In this document: positions 40,559-50,994 of the stretch, piece after piece
Numbering within the stretch: position 1 is the stretch's first letter
Layout of the letters: each line of letters starts with the position of its first letter
Source of the DNA: Microbacterium sp. Root180
Lineage (GTDB): Bacteria; Actinomycetota; Actinomycetes; Actinomycetales; Microbacteriaceae
Reading direction: 5' to 3'
Length of the DNA stretch: 64,000 nt
NCBI RefSeq assembly: GCF_001428485.1
Contig: NZ_LMHS01000002.1
Location: forward strand, 480,094-544,093
Position numbers and translations under genes: made by a program
The notes under the pieces: model-generated
The model's input: the letters and a program-made list of their open reading frames with translations, nothing else
Databases searched by the model: none
Told to the model about the DNA's origin: nothing

Positions 40559-43105
40559 GTGCCTGGAGAGAACCTCACCCGCATCGAGGCGCAGGAGCGC
40601 CGCGCCATCGTCGACACGCACTCGTACGAGGTCGTGCTCGACCTGACGAAGGGCGCGGAGGTCTTCGCGTCGCGCACCGTCGTCCGCTTCTCGGCCACCG
40701 CCGGCGCGGACACCTTCATCGACCTCATCGCGCGCGACGTCCGCGAGATCATCCTCAACGGTCGCGCCGTCGACCCGGCGACCGCCTTCGCCGACTCGCG
40801 CATCGCGCTCACCGGCCTCGCTGCCGAGAACGAGCTCGTCATCGACGCCGACTGCCTCTACACCAACACCGGCGAGGGGCTCCACCGGTTCGTCGACCCG
40901 GTCGACGGCGAGGTCTATCTCTACTCGCAGTTCGAGGTGCCCGACTCGCGCCGCATGTTCGCGGTGTTCGAGCAGCCCGATCTGAAGGCGACGTTCCAGT
41001 TCACCGTGACCGCGCCCGAGGCGTGGAAGGTCGTCTCCAACTCCCCCACGCCCGATCCGCAGGGTCACGGCGACGGCACTGCCACGTGGGCGTTCCCAGT
41101 CACCCCGCGCATCTCCTCGTACATCACCGCGCTCATCGCCGGCCCCTACGAGGCCACGTTCTCCGAGCTGACCAGCTCCTCGGGGCGGGTCGTCCCTCTC
41201 GGCGTCTACGGCCGCAAGAGCCTGTGGCAGCACCTCGACGCCGACTACATCTTCGAGAAGACGCGTCAGGGCTTCACGTACTTCGAGGACAAGTTCGACT
41301 ACGCGTACCCGTTCGAGAAGTACGACCAGCTCTTCGTGCCCGAGTTCAACGCGGGCGCCATGGAGAATGCGGGCGCCGTCACGTTCACCGAGAGCTACGT
41401 CTTCCGCTCGAAGGTCACCGACGCCGTCAAGGAGCGCCGCGTGGTGACGATCCTCCACGAGCTCGCGCACATGTGGTTCGGCGACCTCGTGACGATGAAG
41501 TGGTGGAACGACCTGTGGCTCAACGAGTCGTTCGCCGAGTGGGCGTCGACGATCGCCACCGCCGAGGCCACCGAGTGGACAGAGGCGTGGACCACGTTCA
41601 ACGCCATGGAGAAGACCTGGGCGTACCGCCAGGACCAGCTCCCCTCCACCCACCCCGTGGTCGCCCAGATCAACGACCTTGAGGATGTCCAGGTCAACTT
41701 CGACGGCATCACCTACGCCAAGGGCGGATCGGTGCTCAAGCAGCTCGCCGCGTGGGTCGGCATCGAGCAGTTCTTCGCGGGCGTCGCGGCGTACTTCAAG
41801 AAGCACGAGTGGTCCAACACCGAGCTGTCCGACCTGCTGTCCGAGCTCGAGACCACGAGCGGCCGCGAACTGTCGACCTGGTCGAAGAAGTGGCTCGAGA
41901 CCGCCGGCGTCAACACGCTCTCTCCCGAGATCGCGACCGATGTCGACGGCGCGATCACCCGCTTCGCCATCGTGCAGACGGCCCCCGCCGACTACCCGAC
42001 GATCCGCCCGCACCGCCTCGGCGTGGGTTTCTACTCCCTCGAGGGCGACGCCCTGGTGCGCGTGCACCACGTCGAACTCGATGTCGACGGCGACCTCACC
42101 GAGGTGCCCGAGCTGAAGGGAGTGAAGCGCCCCGATCTCGTGCTGCTCAACGACGAGGACCTCGCGTACGCGAAGATCCGCCTCGACGAGCGCTCGCTGC
42201 AGACGGCGATCGGCCACCTCGCGAAGATCAGCGATCCGCTCGCTCGCTCGCTGGTCTGGGGTGCCGCATGGGACCAGACCCGCGATGCCGAGGCATCCGC
42301 CTCCGACTACGTCGACCTGGTGCTGCGCAACATCGGCTCCGAGACCGAGTCGACCACCGTGCGGACCACGCTCGCGCAGCTGCAGCTCGCCGCGAACTCC
42401 TATGTCGCGCCCGACAAGCGCGACCTCACGCGCCAGAAGGTCGCCGATGCCCTGTGGGCGCTGGCCGAGGGCGCCGAGGCGGGCAGCGACAGCCAGCTGC
42501 AGTTCGTCACCGCCTTCGCCGGCGCTGCCGCGACGACGGCGCAGTGGGAGAAGGTGCGCCAGGTGCGCGACGGGGAGGTCTCGTTCTCCGGCCTCGACAT
42601 CGACACAGACCTGTCGTGGCAGCTCCTGGTGGCCCTCGCCGCCGGTGGGGTCGTCACGGTGGCGGACATCGACGCCGCACTCGCCGCAGACAACACGGCC
42701 AAGGGCGGTGAGTTCGCCGCCCAGGCGAAGGCCGCTCTCCCGACCGCCGAGGCCAAGGCCGTCGCCTGGTCGTCGCTCGTCGATCACGACGACCTGCCGA
42801 ACACGATCGTGCGCTCTGCGGCGCTCGGTTTCGTGCACCCGGCCGGGCGCGATCAGCTCGCGTCATACGTCGAGCCGTACTTCGCCGCGCTCCTGCCGAT
42901 CTGGGAGTCCCGCAGCTACAAGATCGCCGAGTACCTGATCTTCGGGCTCTACCCGTCCGCGCTCGCGAATCTCGCGCTGCGCGACGCGACGCGCGGGTGG
43001 CTCGAGGCGAACACCGACGCCGCTCCGGCCCTGCGCCGCCTCGTCGCCGAGAACCTCGCCGGCGTCGAGCGCGCGCTGTCGGTGCAGGAGCGCGACGCGC
43101 AGTAG
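40559..43105 (+). CDS. pepN: Aminopeptidase N, M1 family
   Basis: 848 residues, cytosolic zinc aminopeptidase. Exopeptidase motif NAGAMENAGAVTF near 265, zinc motif TILHELAHMWFG near 300 with the third ligand in NESFAEWAS 19 residues on, and the catalytic Tyr region further along. The C-terminal ~350 residues form the helical ERAP1-like domain. Start GTG 40559 is preceded by GGGAGC at a good distance; an in-frame ATG 39 nt upstream lacks one. Followed by a strong terminator. Confidence 0.96.
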   Translation: MPGENLTRIEAQERRAIVDTHSYEVVLDLTKGAEVFASRTVVRFSATAGADTFIDLIARDVREIILNGRAVDPATAFADSRIALTGLAAENELVIDADCLYTNTGEGLHRFVDPVDGEVYLYSQFEVPDSRRMFAVFEQPDLKATFQFTVTAPEAWKVVSNSPTPDPQGHGDGTATWAFPVTPRISSYITALIAGPYEATFSELTSSSGRVVPLGVYGRKSLWQHLDADYIFEKTRQGFTYFEDKFDYAYPFEKYDQLFVPEFNAGAMENAGAVTFTESYVFRSKVTDAVKERRVVTILHELAHMWFGDLVTMKWWNDLWLNESFAEWASTIATAEATEWTEAWTTFNAMEKTWAYRQDQLPSTHPVVAQINDLEDVQVNFDGITYAKGGSVLKQLAAWVGIEQFFAGVAAYFKKHEWSNTELSDLLSELETTSGRELSTWSKKWLETAGVNTLSPEIATDVDGAITRFAIVQTAPADYPTIRPHRLGVGFYSLEGDALVRVHHVELDVDGDLTEVPELKGVKRPDLVLLNDEDLAYAKIRLDERSLQTAIGHLAKISDPLARSLVWGAAWDQTRDAEASASDYVDLVLRNIGSETESTTVRTTLAQLQLAANSYVAPDKRDLTRQKVADALWALAEGAEAGSDSQLQFVTAFAGAAATTAQWEKVRQVRDGEVSFSGLDIDTDLSWQLLVALAAGGVVTVADIDAALAADNTAKGGEFAAQAKAALPTAEAKAVAWSSLVDHDDLPNTIVRSAALGFVHPAGRDQLASYVEPYFAALLPIWESRSYKIAEYLIFGLYPSALANLALRDATRGWLEANTDAAPALRRLVAENLAGVERALSVQERDAQ

Positions 43106-43117
43106 CCGGGATCGGAT

Positions 43118-43149
43118 GCCTCGGCCCCGCACTCAGGCGGGGCCGAGGC
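43118..43149 (+). terminator. Terminator after pepN
   Basis: 13-bp perfect arms (43118-43130, 43137-43149) with an ACTCAG loop, 12 nt after the pepN stop and 22 nt before the mscS start. Confidence 0.8.
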
Positions 43150-43171
43150 TGGCGTCGTTAGGATCGACACG

Positions 43172-44248
43172 ATGATCCCCCTCTCCACCACCGAGCCCGC
43201 TCCCCCCACGCTGTGGAGCGACTTCCTGGACTTCCTGGCCAGGGCGGGCTGGAATGCGCTCACCGTCGCCGGCATCCTCGTCGGCGCACTCATCATCACG
43301 TGGATCCTGCGCATCGTGATCCACCGGGTCGTGGCCCGCATCGTCTCGGGGGCGAAGTCGAAGGCGAATGTCGATGACACCCAGGCGCTCGAGCGATCGC
43401 CGCTCGCGTCGGTGCGTCTCGTCCAGCGCACGCGCACCCTGGGATCGATCCTCCAGAACATCGTCGGTGTCACGGTCGCGATCGTCGCCATTCTGCTGAC
43501 CATCAACGTCCTCGCGCCCACCGCACTCGGATCGCTGACGCTCCTGACCGCCGCGATCGGCGCGGGTCTGGGCTTCGGAGCACAGAACATCGTCAAGGAC
43601 GTGCTCAACGGCATCTTCATCGTGGCCGAGGACCAGGTGGGCATCGGCGACGTCGTCGATCTCGGCCTCGCGTCGGGAATCGTGGAGTACGTCAGTGTGC
43701 GCGTGACGCATGTGCGCGACGTCAACGGCACGCTCTGGTACGTGCGCAACGGCGAGATCACCCGGATCGGCAACCTGTCGCAGGGCTGGTCGCGGGTGAT
43801 CGTCGATCTGTCGATCCCGGTGGATGCCGACATCGACGAGGTCGAGAAGATCCTGCTCGACACCGCGCGCACTCTCGCGAAGGACGCGAAGTGGCGCACG
43901 CGGATCCTCGAACAGCCCGAGGTGTGGGGGCTCGAGTCGATCTCGGGCGACGCGCTGGTCATCCGACTCGTGATGAAGACGCGCGCCAACGCGAAGGACG
44001 ACGTCGCGCGCGAACTCCGGATGCGACTGAAGCGGGCGCTCGACGAGGCCGGCGTCACCCTGCCGGCGCTGAACACGATCATGCCGTCGGGTATCGAGGG
44101 CGCCCAGCGAGTGCGCGGTGCCAACCCTCCCAAGACCAAGCCGACCGCCGTCACTCCACCGCCCGCGGCATCACGCCCGGTCTGGAAGCCCAAGCGCACG
44201 TCCAAGACGGCACCGCCGACAGGCGACGACCCGAAGGCCACGCCGTGA
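43172..44248 (+). CDS. MscS-family mechanosensitive ion channel
   Basis: 358 residues. Three membrane helices in the first ~155 residues; the pore-lining one includes LLTAAIGAGLGFGAQNIVKDVLNGIFI, the MscS signature. The beta domain follows (VGIGDVVDLGLASGIVEYV, TLWYVRNGEITRIGNLS). The Pro/Lys-rich C-tail (after about 315) is disordered. Releases solutes on hypo-osmotic shock. Its stop overlaps the GTG of the downstream truncated hemoglobin as GTGA. Confidence 0.94.
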   Translation: MIPLSTTEPAPPTLWSDFLDFLARAGWNALTVAGILVGALIITWILRIVIHRVVARIVSGAKSKANVDDTQALERSPLASVRLVQRTRTLGSILQNIVGVTVAIVAILLTINVLAPTALGSLTLLTAAIGAGLGFGAQNIVKDVLNGIFIVAEDQVGIGDVVDLGLASGIVEYVSVRVTHVRDVNGTLWYVRNGEITRIGNLSQGWSRVIVDLSIPVDADIDEVEKILLDTARTLAKDAKWRTRILEQPEVWGLESISGDALVIRLVMKTRANAKDDVARELRMRLKRALDEAGVTLPALNTIMPSGIEGAQRVRGANPPKTKPTAVTPPPAASRPVWKPKRTSKTAPPTGDDPKATP

Positions 44249-44715
44249 GCGCCGTCCCTCCGAGCTTCTACGACGAGATCGGCGGTCATGACGCCTTCGT
44301 GCGACTGGTCGACGCGTTCTACCGCGGTGTCGCCGGAGATGACGTGCTGCGGCCGATGTACCCCGAAGAGGATCTCGGCCCTGCCAAAGAGAGGCTCACC
44401 GGCTTTCTCGAGCAGTACTGGGGCGGCCCGACGACCTACAGCGAGCAGCGCGGGCATCCTCGGCTGCGCATGCGGCATGCACCGTTCCACGTCAATCCGG
44501 ACGCGCGCGACCGCTGGCTCGCGCACATGCGCGTGGCCGTCGATGAGCTTCACCTGTCACCGCTGCACGAGGCGACGCTGTGGGACTATCTGGAGCGTGC
44601 CGCACAGGCCATGGTGAACACGTTCGAGCCGACCGGCATCGGCCCCTCCTCGGAGGGCCGGGATGCGGCATCCGGTCCGTCTCTCTCAGTCACCGCCGTT
44701 CCGCCCGCCGACTGA
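44245..44715 (+). CDS. Truncated hemoglobin, group II (trHbO-like)
   Basis: 156 residues, of which about 125 form the 2-on-2 globin fold. Seen are SFYDEIGGHDAFVRLVDAFYRGV with the B10 Tyr, the glycine-rich EF loop FLEQYWGGPTTYSEQRGHPRL, and the proximal His in RMRHAPFHV near 75. The Trp at WLAHM fits G8 of group II. It binds heme and oxygen or NO; the family has been linked to respiration and redox protection. The Ser/Ala-rich tail after residue 133 is extra. The start GTG 44245 overlaps the mscS stop. Confidence 0.92.
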   Translation: MSAVPPSFYDEIGGHDAFVRLVDAFYRGVAGDDVLRPMYPEEDLGPAKERLTGFLEQYWGGPTTYSEQRGHPRLRMRHAPFHVNPDARDRWLAHMRVAVDELHLSPLHEATLWDYLERAAQAMVNTFEPTGIGPSSEGRDAASGPSLSVTAVPPAD

Positions 44716-44773
44716 CCCGCCGTTCCCGCCCACCCCCACCCGACACACACCCCACCTCGACGAAGGAGTCGAC

Positions 44774-46444
44774 ATGCCCGCAGGGTCCACCTCGCACACC
44801 GCGGACGTCCTCGTGATCGGCTGGGGCCTGGCCGGTCTCGTGGCCGCGTCCGAGGCCGTCGCCGCGGGAAAGCGTGTCGTGATCGTCGACCAGGAGCCCC
44901 GCTCCAACCTCGGCGGACAGGCCTGGTGGTCGTTCGGCGGCCTGTTCTTCGTCGACTCGCCCGAACAGCGGCGGATGGGGATCAAGGACTCGATCGAGCT
45001 CGCGCGCCAGGACTGGTTCGGCAATGCCGCCTTCGACCGGGAAGAGGATCTCTGGCCCCGGCGCTGGGCCGAGGCGTATCTGCAGTTCGCGCACCAGGAG
45101 AAGCGCGCGTGGCTCAAGGAGAAGGGCGTGGGATTCTTCCCCGTCGTGGGATGGGCCGAGCGGGGCGGATACACCGCGACCGGCCCCGGCAACTCCGTGC
45201 CCCGATTCCACATCACGTGGGGCACCGGCCCCGGCATCGTCGCACCGTTCCAGGCCGCCGTCGAGGCGGGCGAGGGCAAGGGCCGCATCACGATCCTGCC
45301 GCGCCACCGCGTGACGGCGCTGACCCTTGCGGACGGCACCGTCACCGGCGCCGAGGGCGAGATCCTCGCGCCGTCGGGTGCCGCTCGCGGCGTGGCATCC
45401 TCGCGCGAGGTCGTGGGGTCGTTCTCGATCGCGGCGGGAGCCACGATCGTCTCGTCGGGCGGCATCGGCGGAAACCACGAGCTCGTGCGCCGCTGGTGGC
45501 CGGAGCGGCTCGGCACGGCGCCGACCACCATGGTGACCGGGGTACCCGCCTACGTCGACGGCTCGATGCAGGGCGTGAGCGAGGCCGCGGGCGCGCGGCT
45601 CATCAACGGCGACCGCATGTGGCACTACGTCGAGGGCATCCAGAACTGGGATCCGATCTGGCCGGATCACGGCATCCGGATCCTGCCCGGACCGTCGTCC
45701 GTGTGGCTCGACGCGACCGGCACCCGGCTGCCCGTACCGCTCTTCCCCGGGTTCGACACGCTCGGCACGCTCGCCCACCTGCGCGCCACCGGGCACGACC
45801 ACTCGTGGTTCGTGCTGTCGCAGCAGATCATCGAGAAGGAGTTCACCCTCTCGGGGAGCGAGCAGAACCCCGACCTCACCGGTAAGGACGTGCGTCTGCT
45901 GGCGAAGTCCCGACTGGGCAAGGGTGCCGCCGGCCCCGTCCAGGCGTTCATGGACAAGGGCGCCGACTTCATCGTGCGCGACACCCTGGACGAGCTGATC
46001 ACGGGGATGAAAGCGCTCCCCGGCGGTGACGTTCTCGACGGGGATCGCGTGCGCTTCGAGATCGAGGCACGCGATCGCGAGATCGACAACGACTTCACCA
46101 AGGACGCGCAGATCGCGATGCTGCGCTCGGCCCGCGCGTACCGCGGCGATCGCCTGATCCGCACGGCGACCCCCCATCGCATCCTCGATCCCAAGTCGGG
46201 TCCGCTCATCGCGGTGAAGCTCCACGTGCTCACCCGCAAGTCGCTCGGCGGCATCGAGACCGATCTGTCCGGCCGTGCGCTCGGCGCGGATGGCGAGCCG
46301 ATCCCCGGTCTGTACGCTGCGGGCGAGGCGAGCGGCTTCGGCGGCGGCGGCGTGCACGGCTATCGCGCGCTCGAGGGCACCTTCGTCGGCGGATGCCTGT
46401 TCTCAGGCCGGACGGCCGGTCGGGCGGCGGCCGGCGCCGTCTGA
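44774..46444 (+). CDS. FAD-binding dehydrogenase (COG3573-like, fumarate reductase/KstD superfamily)
   Basis: 556 residues. FAD Rossmann motif VLVIGWGLAGLVAASEAVAAG near 11-31, followed by the acidic VDQEPRSNLGGQAWWSFGG. The C-terminal FAD segment GLYAAGEASGFGGGGVHGYRALEG near 515 is complete. Related enzymes reduce or dehydrogenate steroids or fumarate-like acids, but this subgroup has no defined substrate. Start at 44774 with GAAGGAG at good spacing; the open frame upstream belongs to the hemoglobin region. Probably monocistronic. Confidence 0.88.
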   Translation: MPAGSTSHTADVLVIGWGLAGLVAASEAVAAGKRVVIVDQEPRSNLGGQAWWSFGGLFFVDSPEQRRMGIKDSIELARQDWFGNAAFDREEDLWPRRWAEAYLQFAHQEKRAWLKEKGVGFFPVVGWAERGGYTATGPGNSVPRFHITWGTGPGIVAPFQAAVEAGEGKGRITILPRHRVTALTLADGTVTGAEGEILAPSGAARGVASSREVVGSFSIAAGATIVSSGGIGGNHELVRRWWPERLGTAPTTMVTGVPAYVDGSMQGVSEAAGARLINGDRMWHYVEGIQNWDPIWPDHGIRILPGPSSVWLDATGTRLPVPLFPGFDTLGTLAHLRATGHDHSWFVLSQQIIEKEFTLSGSEQNPDLTGKDVRLLAKSRLGKGAAGPVQAFMDKGADFIVRDTLDELITGMKALPGGDVLDGDRVRFEIEARDREIDNDFTKDAQIAMLRSARAYRGDRLIRTATPHRILDPKSGPLIAVKLHVLTRKSLGGIETDLSGRALGADGEPIPGLYAAGEASGFGGGGVHGYRALEGTFVGGCLFSGRTAGRAAAGAV

Positions 46445-46466
46445 GCGCTTTCCGGCGACGCGGAGG

Positions 46467-47144
46467 TCAGTGCGAGGACATCCCGGTGCGGCGTACGGCG
46501 GTGAGACCGACGGCGACCGGTCCCCGGACGATCACGTGTCCGCGATCGAGGCTCACGCGGGTCCAGGGTCCGCTCGTGAACACGCGGGCGGTCTCGGCGC
46601 CGCTGATGAATCCCATGCTCATCGCGGCGAAGGCCGCTCCGAGCGGAAGCCCTCCGAGCTCCTCGTCGGGCGCGCCCCATACGGTGGCGCGGATCGCCCG
46701 GACGACGTCTTCACCGGCATCCGTCGGCACGGTCTCGGCGACGCGAGCGATGCCGTGCTGCGCCTTGGCGGCCAGCTGAGAGGCGTCGACGCCGGCGCGC
46801 GCAGACCAGCCCGTCCGCGGCGGTGCGATGCCGGCCCACGCAGGCGAGAGTGCGGTCTCGGGCAGCTGGACGGCGGTCGCATCGTCGGGCGCTGCAGTGA
46901 GGGCGGATGCTTCGACCACGACGTCGCACACCAGCTCGGGGTCGGCACCCAGGGTCCGCATCGCGAGCACCGTCGGGGTGGAGTCGCCGATGCCGCGGGG
47001 AGCCAGCGGAGCGGCCGTCATGACGAGCACTCCCCCGGTCGCCTGTAGACGGACCGGTTCGTCCGTGAAGCGGTCCGCGCGACCGGCGAAGGTCAGCGCG
47101 TCGGAGGCGGACTCGGCGTCGGCGAGCAGAAGACGGGGGGACAT
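46467..47144 (-). CDS. Uncharacterised protein, 225 residues
   Basis: I do not recognise a family. Mixed alpha/beta sequence without membrane segments, signal peptide or Cys motif. The middle (VVVEASALTAAPDDATAVQLPETALSP) is Ala-rich, and the C-terminal part (GLPLGAAFAAMSMGFISGAE, then VSLDRGHVIVRGP) is better ordered. GAGGG lies about 3 nt before the ATG. The coding pattern (codon-position GC bias) is good and it lies between the FAD dehydrogenase, which converges, and the thioesterase, which is divergent from it. Homologues in Microbacteriaceae seem likely but unverified. Confidence 0.65.
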   Translation of the reverse strand: MSPRLLLADAESASDALTFAGRADRFTDEPVRLQATGGVLVMTAAPLAPRGIGDSTPTVLAMRTLGADPELVCDVVVEASALTAAPDDATAVQLPETALSPAWAGIAPPRTGWSARAGVDASQLAAKAQHGIARVAETVPTDAGEDVVRAIRATVWGAPDEELGGLPLGAAFAAMSMGFISGAETARVFTSGPWTRVSLDRGHVIVRGPVAVGLTAVRRTGMSSH

Positions 47145-47203
47145 CGCCCTCTAAGCTACCAAGCGGAGCGATGGGTGGCGGGCGGCCCCCGGAAGGGAGA
47201 GCC

Positions 47204-48109
47204 GTGGAACAGGCGGACTGGGAGCCCGATCCCGACCCGGTGGCCTCGATGCTGTCGGTGCTCGACCTCGCCGCTTCGGACGCGCGCACGACCGAGGACA
47301 TCTTCACGGGTGTCTCGCAGTCGATGCCGCTCGGGCGGGTCTACGGCGGCCAGGTGCTCGCTCAGTCGATCGTTGCCGCGGAGCGGACGATCCCGGAGGG
47401 CCGCACCGTCCATTCGATGCACGGATACTTCCTGCGCCCGGGCGACTCGGCCAAGGGGATCACCTTCGCCGTGGATCGCATCCACGACGGGCGTTCGTTC
47501 TCGACCCGCCGCACGCAGGCTTTCCAGGAGGGCGTGCCGATCTTCTCGATGATCGCGTCGTTCCAGGACGAGGATCCGGGCATCGAGCACGAGGCGTCTA
47601 TGCCGACGGGCGTGCCCGGCCCCGAAGAGCTGCCGGACATCGAGGCGCATCTGCAAGGCCTCCATCCGATGTCGAAGCGCCTGTTCACCGATCGTCCGGT
47701 CGATCTGCGGCATGTGCCCTCGCCGATCTACCTGTCCGTCGAGGGTGAGAGGGAGCCCAGCCAGGCGGTGTGGATGAAGGTACGCCGGCCGATCCCCGAT
47801 GACCCGGCGATCCACCGTGCCGCGCTCGCGTATCTCAGCGACCTGACGATCCAGGAGTCGATCCTGCGCGCGCACGGCATCCCGTGGGCGATGCGCGGCC
47901 TCAAGGTGGCGAGCCTGGATCACGCGATGTGGTGGCACCGCTTCGGACGGGTGGACCAGTGGATGCTGTACGTCCAGGAGTCGCCGAGCGCGCGGGGCGG
48001 GCGCGGCCTGGCGACAGGGCGCATCTACACACACGACGGCACGCTGCTGGCGAGCGTGGCCCAGGAGATCATGGTCCGTGTCCCGGAGGCGGCTCCGCCC
48101 GCGACGTGA
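47204..48109 (+). CDS. tesB: Acyl-CoA thioesterase II (TesB type)
   Basis: 301 residues, two tandem hotdog domains. Family stretches are GRVYGGQVLAQSIVAAERT near 40, VHSMHGYFLRPGD near 68 and DGRSFSTRRTQAFQ near 95. In the second half, HAMWWHRFGRVDQWMLYVQESPSARGGRG ends the fold with the catalytic Asp/Gln/Thr set in the usual places. Hydrolyses medium- and long-chain acyl-CoA. GTG 47204 is preceded by AAGGGAG; the ATG at 47171 lacks a site. Ends 4 nt from the convergent hotdog gene. Confidence 0.93.
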   Translation: MEQADWEPDPDPVASMLSVLDLAASDARTTEDIFTGVSQSMPLGRVYGGQVLAQSIVAAERTIPEGRTVHSMHGYFLRPGDSAKGITFAVDRIHDGRSFSTRRTQAFQEGVPIFSMIASFQDEDPGIEHEASMPTGVPGPEELPDIEAHLQGLHPMSKRLFTDRPVDLRHVPSPIYLSVEGEREPSQAVWMKVRRPIPDDPAIHRAALAYLSDLTIQESILRAHGIPWAMRGLKVASLDHAMWWHRFGRVDQWMLYVQESPSARGGRGLATGRIYTHDGTLLASVAQEIMVRVPEAAPPAT

Positions 48110-48113
48110 CGCG

Positions 48114-48632
48114 TCAGCGCCGGTGCGCGTACTCGATCGGCTCGCCGAGGTAGGGCGACCAGGCGTCCCGCTCGGTCGCCGAGAGCCGCAGGGGGCGGCC
48201 GGACTCGGCATCCACCTTGACGACGACTGTGGTGGCGCGGGCGTAGAGGGTCTGTCCGCTGTCGCCGGCGGTCTCGACCGGACTGCACACGTCGTAGCAG
48301 ACTTCGATGCTCGAGCCGCCGAGCTTGCCGAACCACATCTGCACATCGAGTGGATGCCGCTGGTACGGCACCGGGGCGAGGTACTCGATCTCCTGCCGTG
48401 CGATCAGTGTGAGCACTCCGCTGTGGATGCTCGACTCGAGGACCGCCGTGTCGGGGGCGTCTTCGCCGGGCTGCGGCAGCCAGAAGGCACGCACGCGCGC
48501 CTCTTCGAGCAGCTTCAGCATCGAGGTGTTGTTGACGTGGTTGAACGCGTCGAGGTCGCCCCACCGCAGGTGGATGGGGAGGTGCAGGCGCCGCCCGCGA
48601 TCGCGGCCAGTGTCGTCGGCGATGTCGGTCAC
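48114..48632 (-). CDS. 4HBT-type hotdog acyl-CoA thioesterase
   Basis: 172 residues. The 4-hydroxybenzoyl-CoA thioesterase-like fold shows HLRWGDLDAFNHVNNTSMLKLLEEARVRAF near 20, with the catalytic Asp in GDLDxxxHVNN. The second part is QEIEYLAPVPY and SIEVCYDVCSP. Substrate unknown. It follows ettA by 10 nt on the same strand and may share its transcript; pairing with tesB on the opposite strand is by position only. Confidence 0.88.
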   Translation of the reverse strand: MTDIADDTGRDRGRRLHLPIHLRWGDLDAFNHVNNTSMLKLLEEARVRAFWLPQPGEDAPDTAVLESSIHSGVLTLIARQEIEYLAPVPYQRHPLDVQMWFGKLGGSSIEVCYDVCSPVETAGDSGQTLYARATTVVVKVDAESGRPLRLSATERDAWSPYLGEPIEYAHRR

Positions 48633-48642
48633 GGCGTGAGCC

Positions 48643-50322
<1,680 letters not shown>

Positions 50323-50387
50323 TCGAGTGAACGTTCTCCTAAACCGTGACGACGTCAGCGTCCCAGCCTACCGGCCGGGAGGCTGCG

Positions 50388-50406
50388 ACGAGGCGCCGAC
50401 CGCCTC
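50388..50406 (-). terminator. Hairpin after the lipoprotein gene
   Basis: CGAGGCG and CGCCTCG arms with a 5-nt loop, 21 nt past the stop on the minus strand. A second inverted repeat CAGCCT/AGGCTG lies just beyond (50363-50384). Confidence 0.45.
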
Positions 50407-50427
50407 GGCGTGACGGACGGACGAGCC

Positions 50428-50952
50428 TCACCAGTCGATCGCGCGGGTCTCACCGATAAGGCAGCCGTCCTCCGGGACGACCGGCATGACCACGGTGACG
50501 GGATCTCCCGTCGTGGGGCCGACTTGTCCGACGAGGCACTGCTGTCCCCACAGCACCGAGAACTGGATGCTCTCCACGGGATTCCCGATCGTGGTGAGGT
50601 CGGCCGTCACCTCCATCGCCGACTTGTCGAACCCTGCTGCCACGAGCGCATCGACATAGGCGCGCCCCGCCACACGGTCGGGCGATGCCCACACACGCTC
50701 CGTGACCGCCGTGAACAGCGGCAGATTGTCGTACGCGTTCCCGTCCGGGACCAGCTCGGGTTCTGCGGCGGGACTCGACGGGTCCGGACTCGGAGTCGTC
50801 GAAGGACTGTCGCTGGGATCCGCGCTCATCGACGGCCCGACCGGCGGAGCGACCGTGCATCCGGCCACCGTGAAGACCAGTGCGAGGACCAGCCCGGCAG
50901 CGTATCCGCGAGCGGCGCGTGAAGGCGGGAATCGCTCGGGGTATCGGGCCAC
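50428..50952 (-). CDS. Putative lipoprotein
   Basis: 174 residues. An N-terminal basic stretch, hydrophobic core (AAGLVLALVFTVAG) and lipobox VAGC at residue 32 support lipid attachment. A Ser/Pro/Asp-rich linker (about 40-65) precedes a ~105-residue domain with two Cys (QQCLVGQVG and EDGCLIGETR) that could form a disulfide outside the cell. It recalls an uncharacterised actinobacterial domain (I think DUF6993, unverified). The start is GTG; a TATACT box ends 6 nt upstream, suggesting a leaderless mRNA. Confidence 0.8.
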   Translation of the reverse strand: MARYPERFPPSRAARGYAAGLVLALVFTVAGCTVAPPVGPSMSADPSDSPSTTPSPDPSSPAAEPELVPDGNAYDNLPLFTAVTERVWASPDRVAGRAYVDALVAAGFDKSAMEVTADLTTIGNPVESIQFSVLWGQQCLVGQVGPTTGDPVTVVMPVVPEDGCLIGETRAIDW

Positions 50953-50958
50953 GCAGTG

Positions 50959-50964
50959 AGTATA
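50959..50964 (-). promoter_or_regulatory. -10 box of the lipoprotein gene
   Basis: TATACT on the minus strand, one base from the TATAAT consensus, is followed by 6 nt and the GTG start at 50952. No Shine-Dalgarno lies between. Confidence 0.55.
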
Positions 50965-50994
50965 GGTCCCGGTACCCCGAGCGCTGCTGTGAAC

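Noticed and set aside
40301..42838. 845-codon minus-strand frame opposite pepN
   Set aside because: Antisense shadow rich in Arg, Gly, Leu and Val; pepN is complete.
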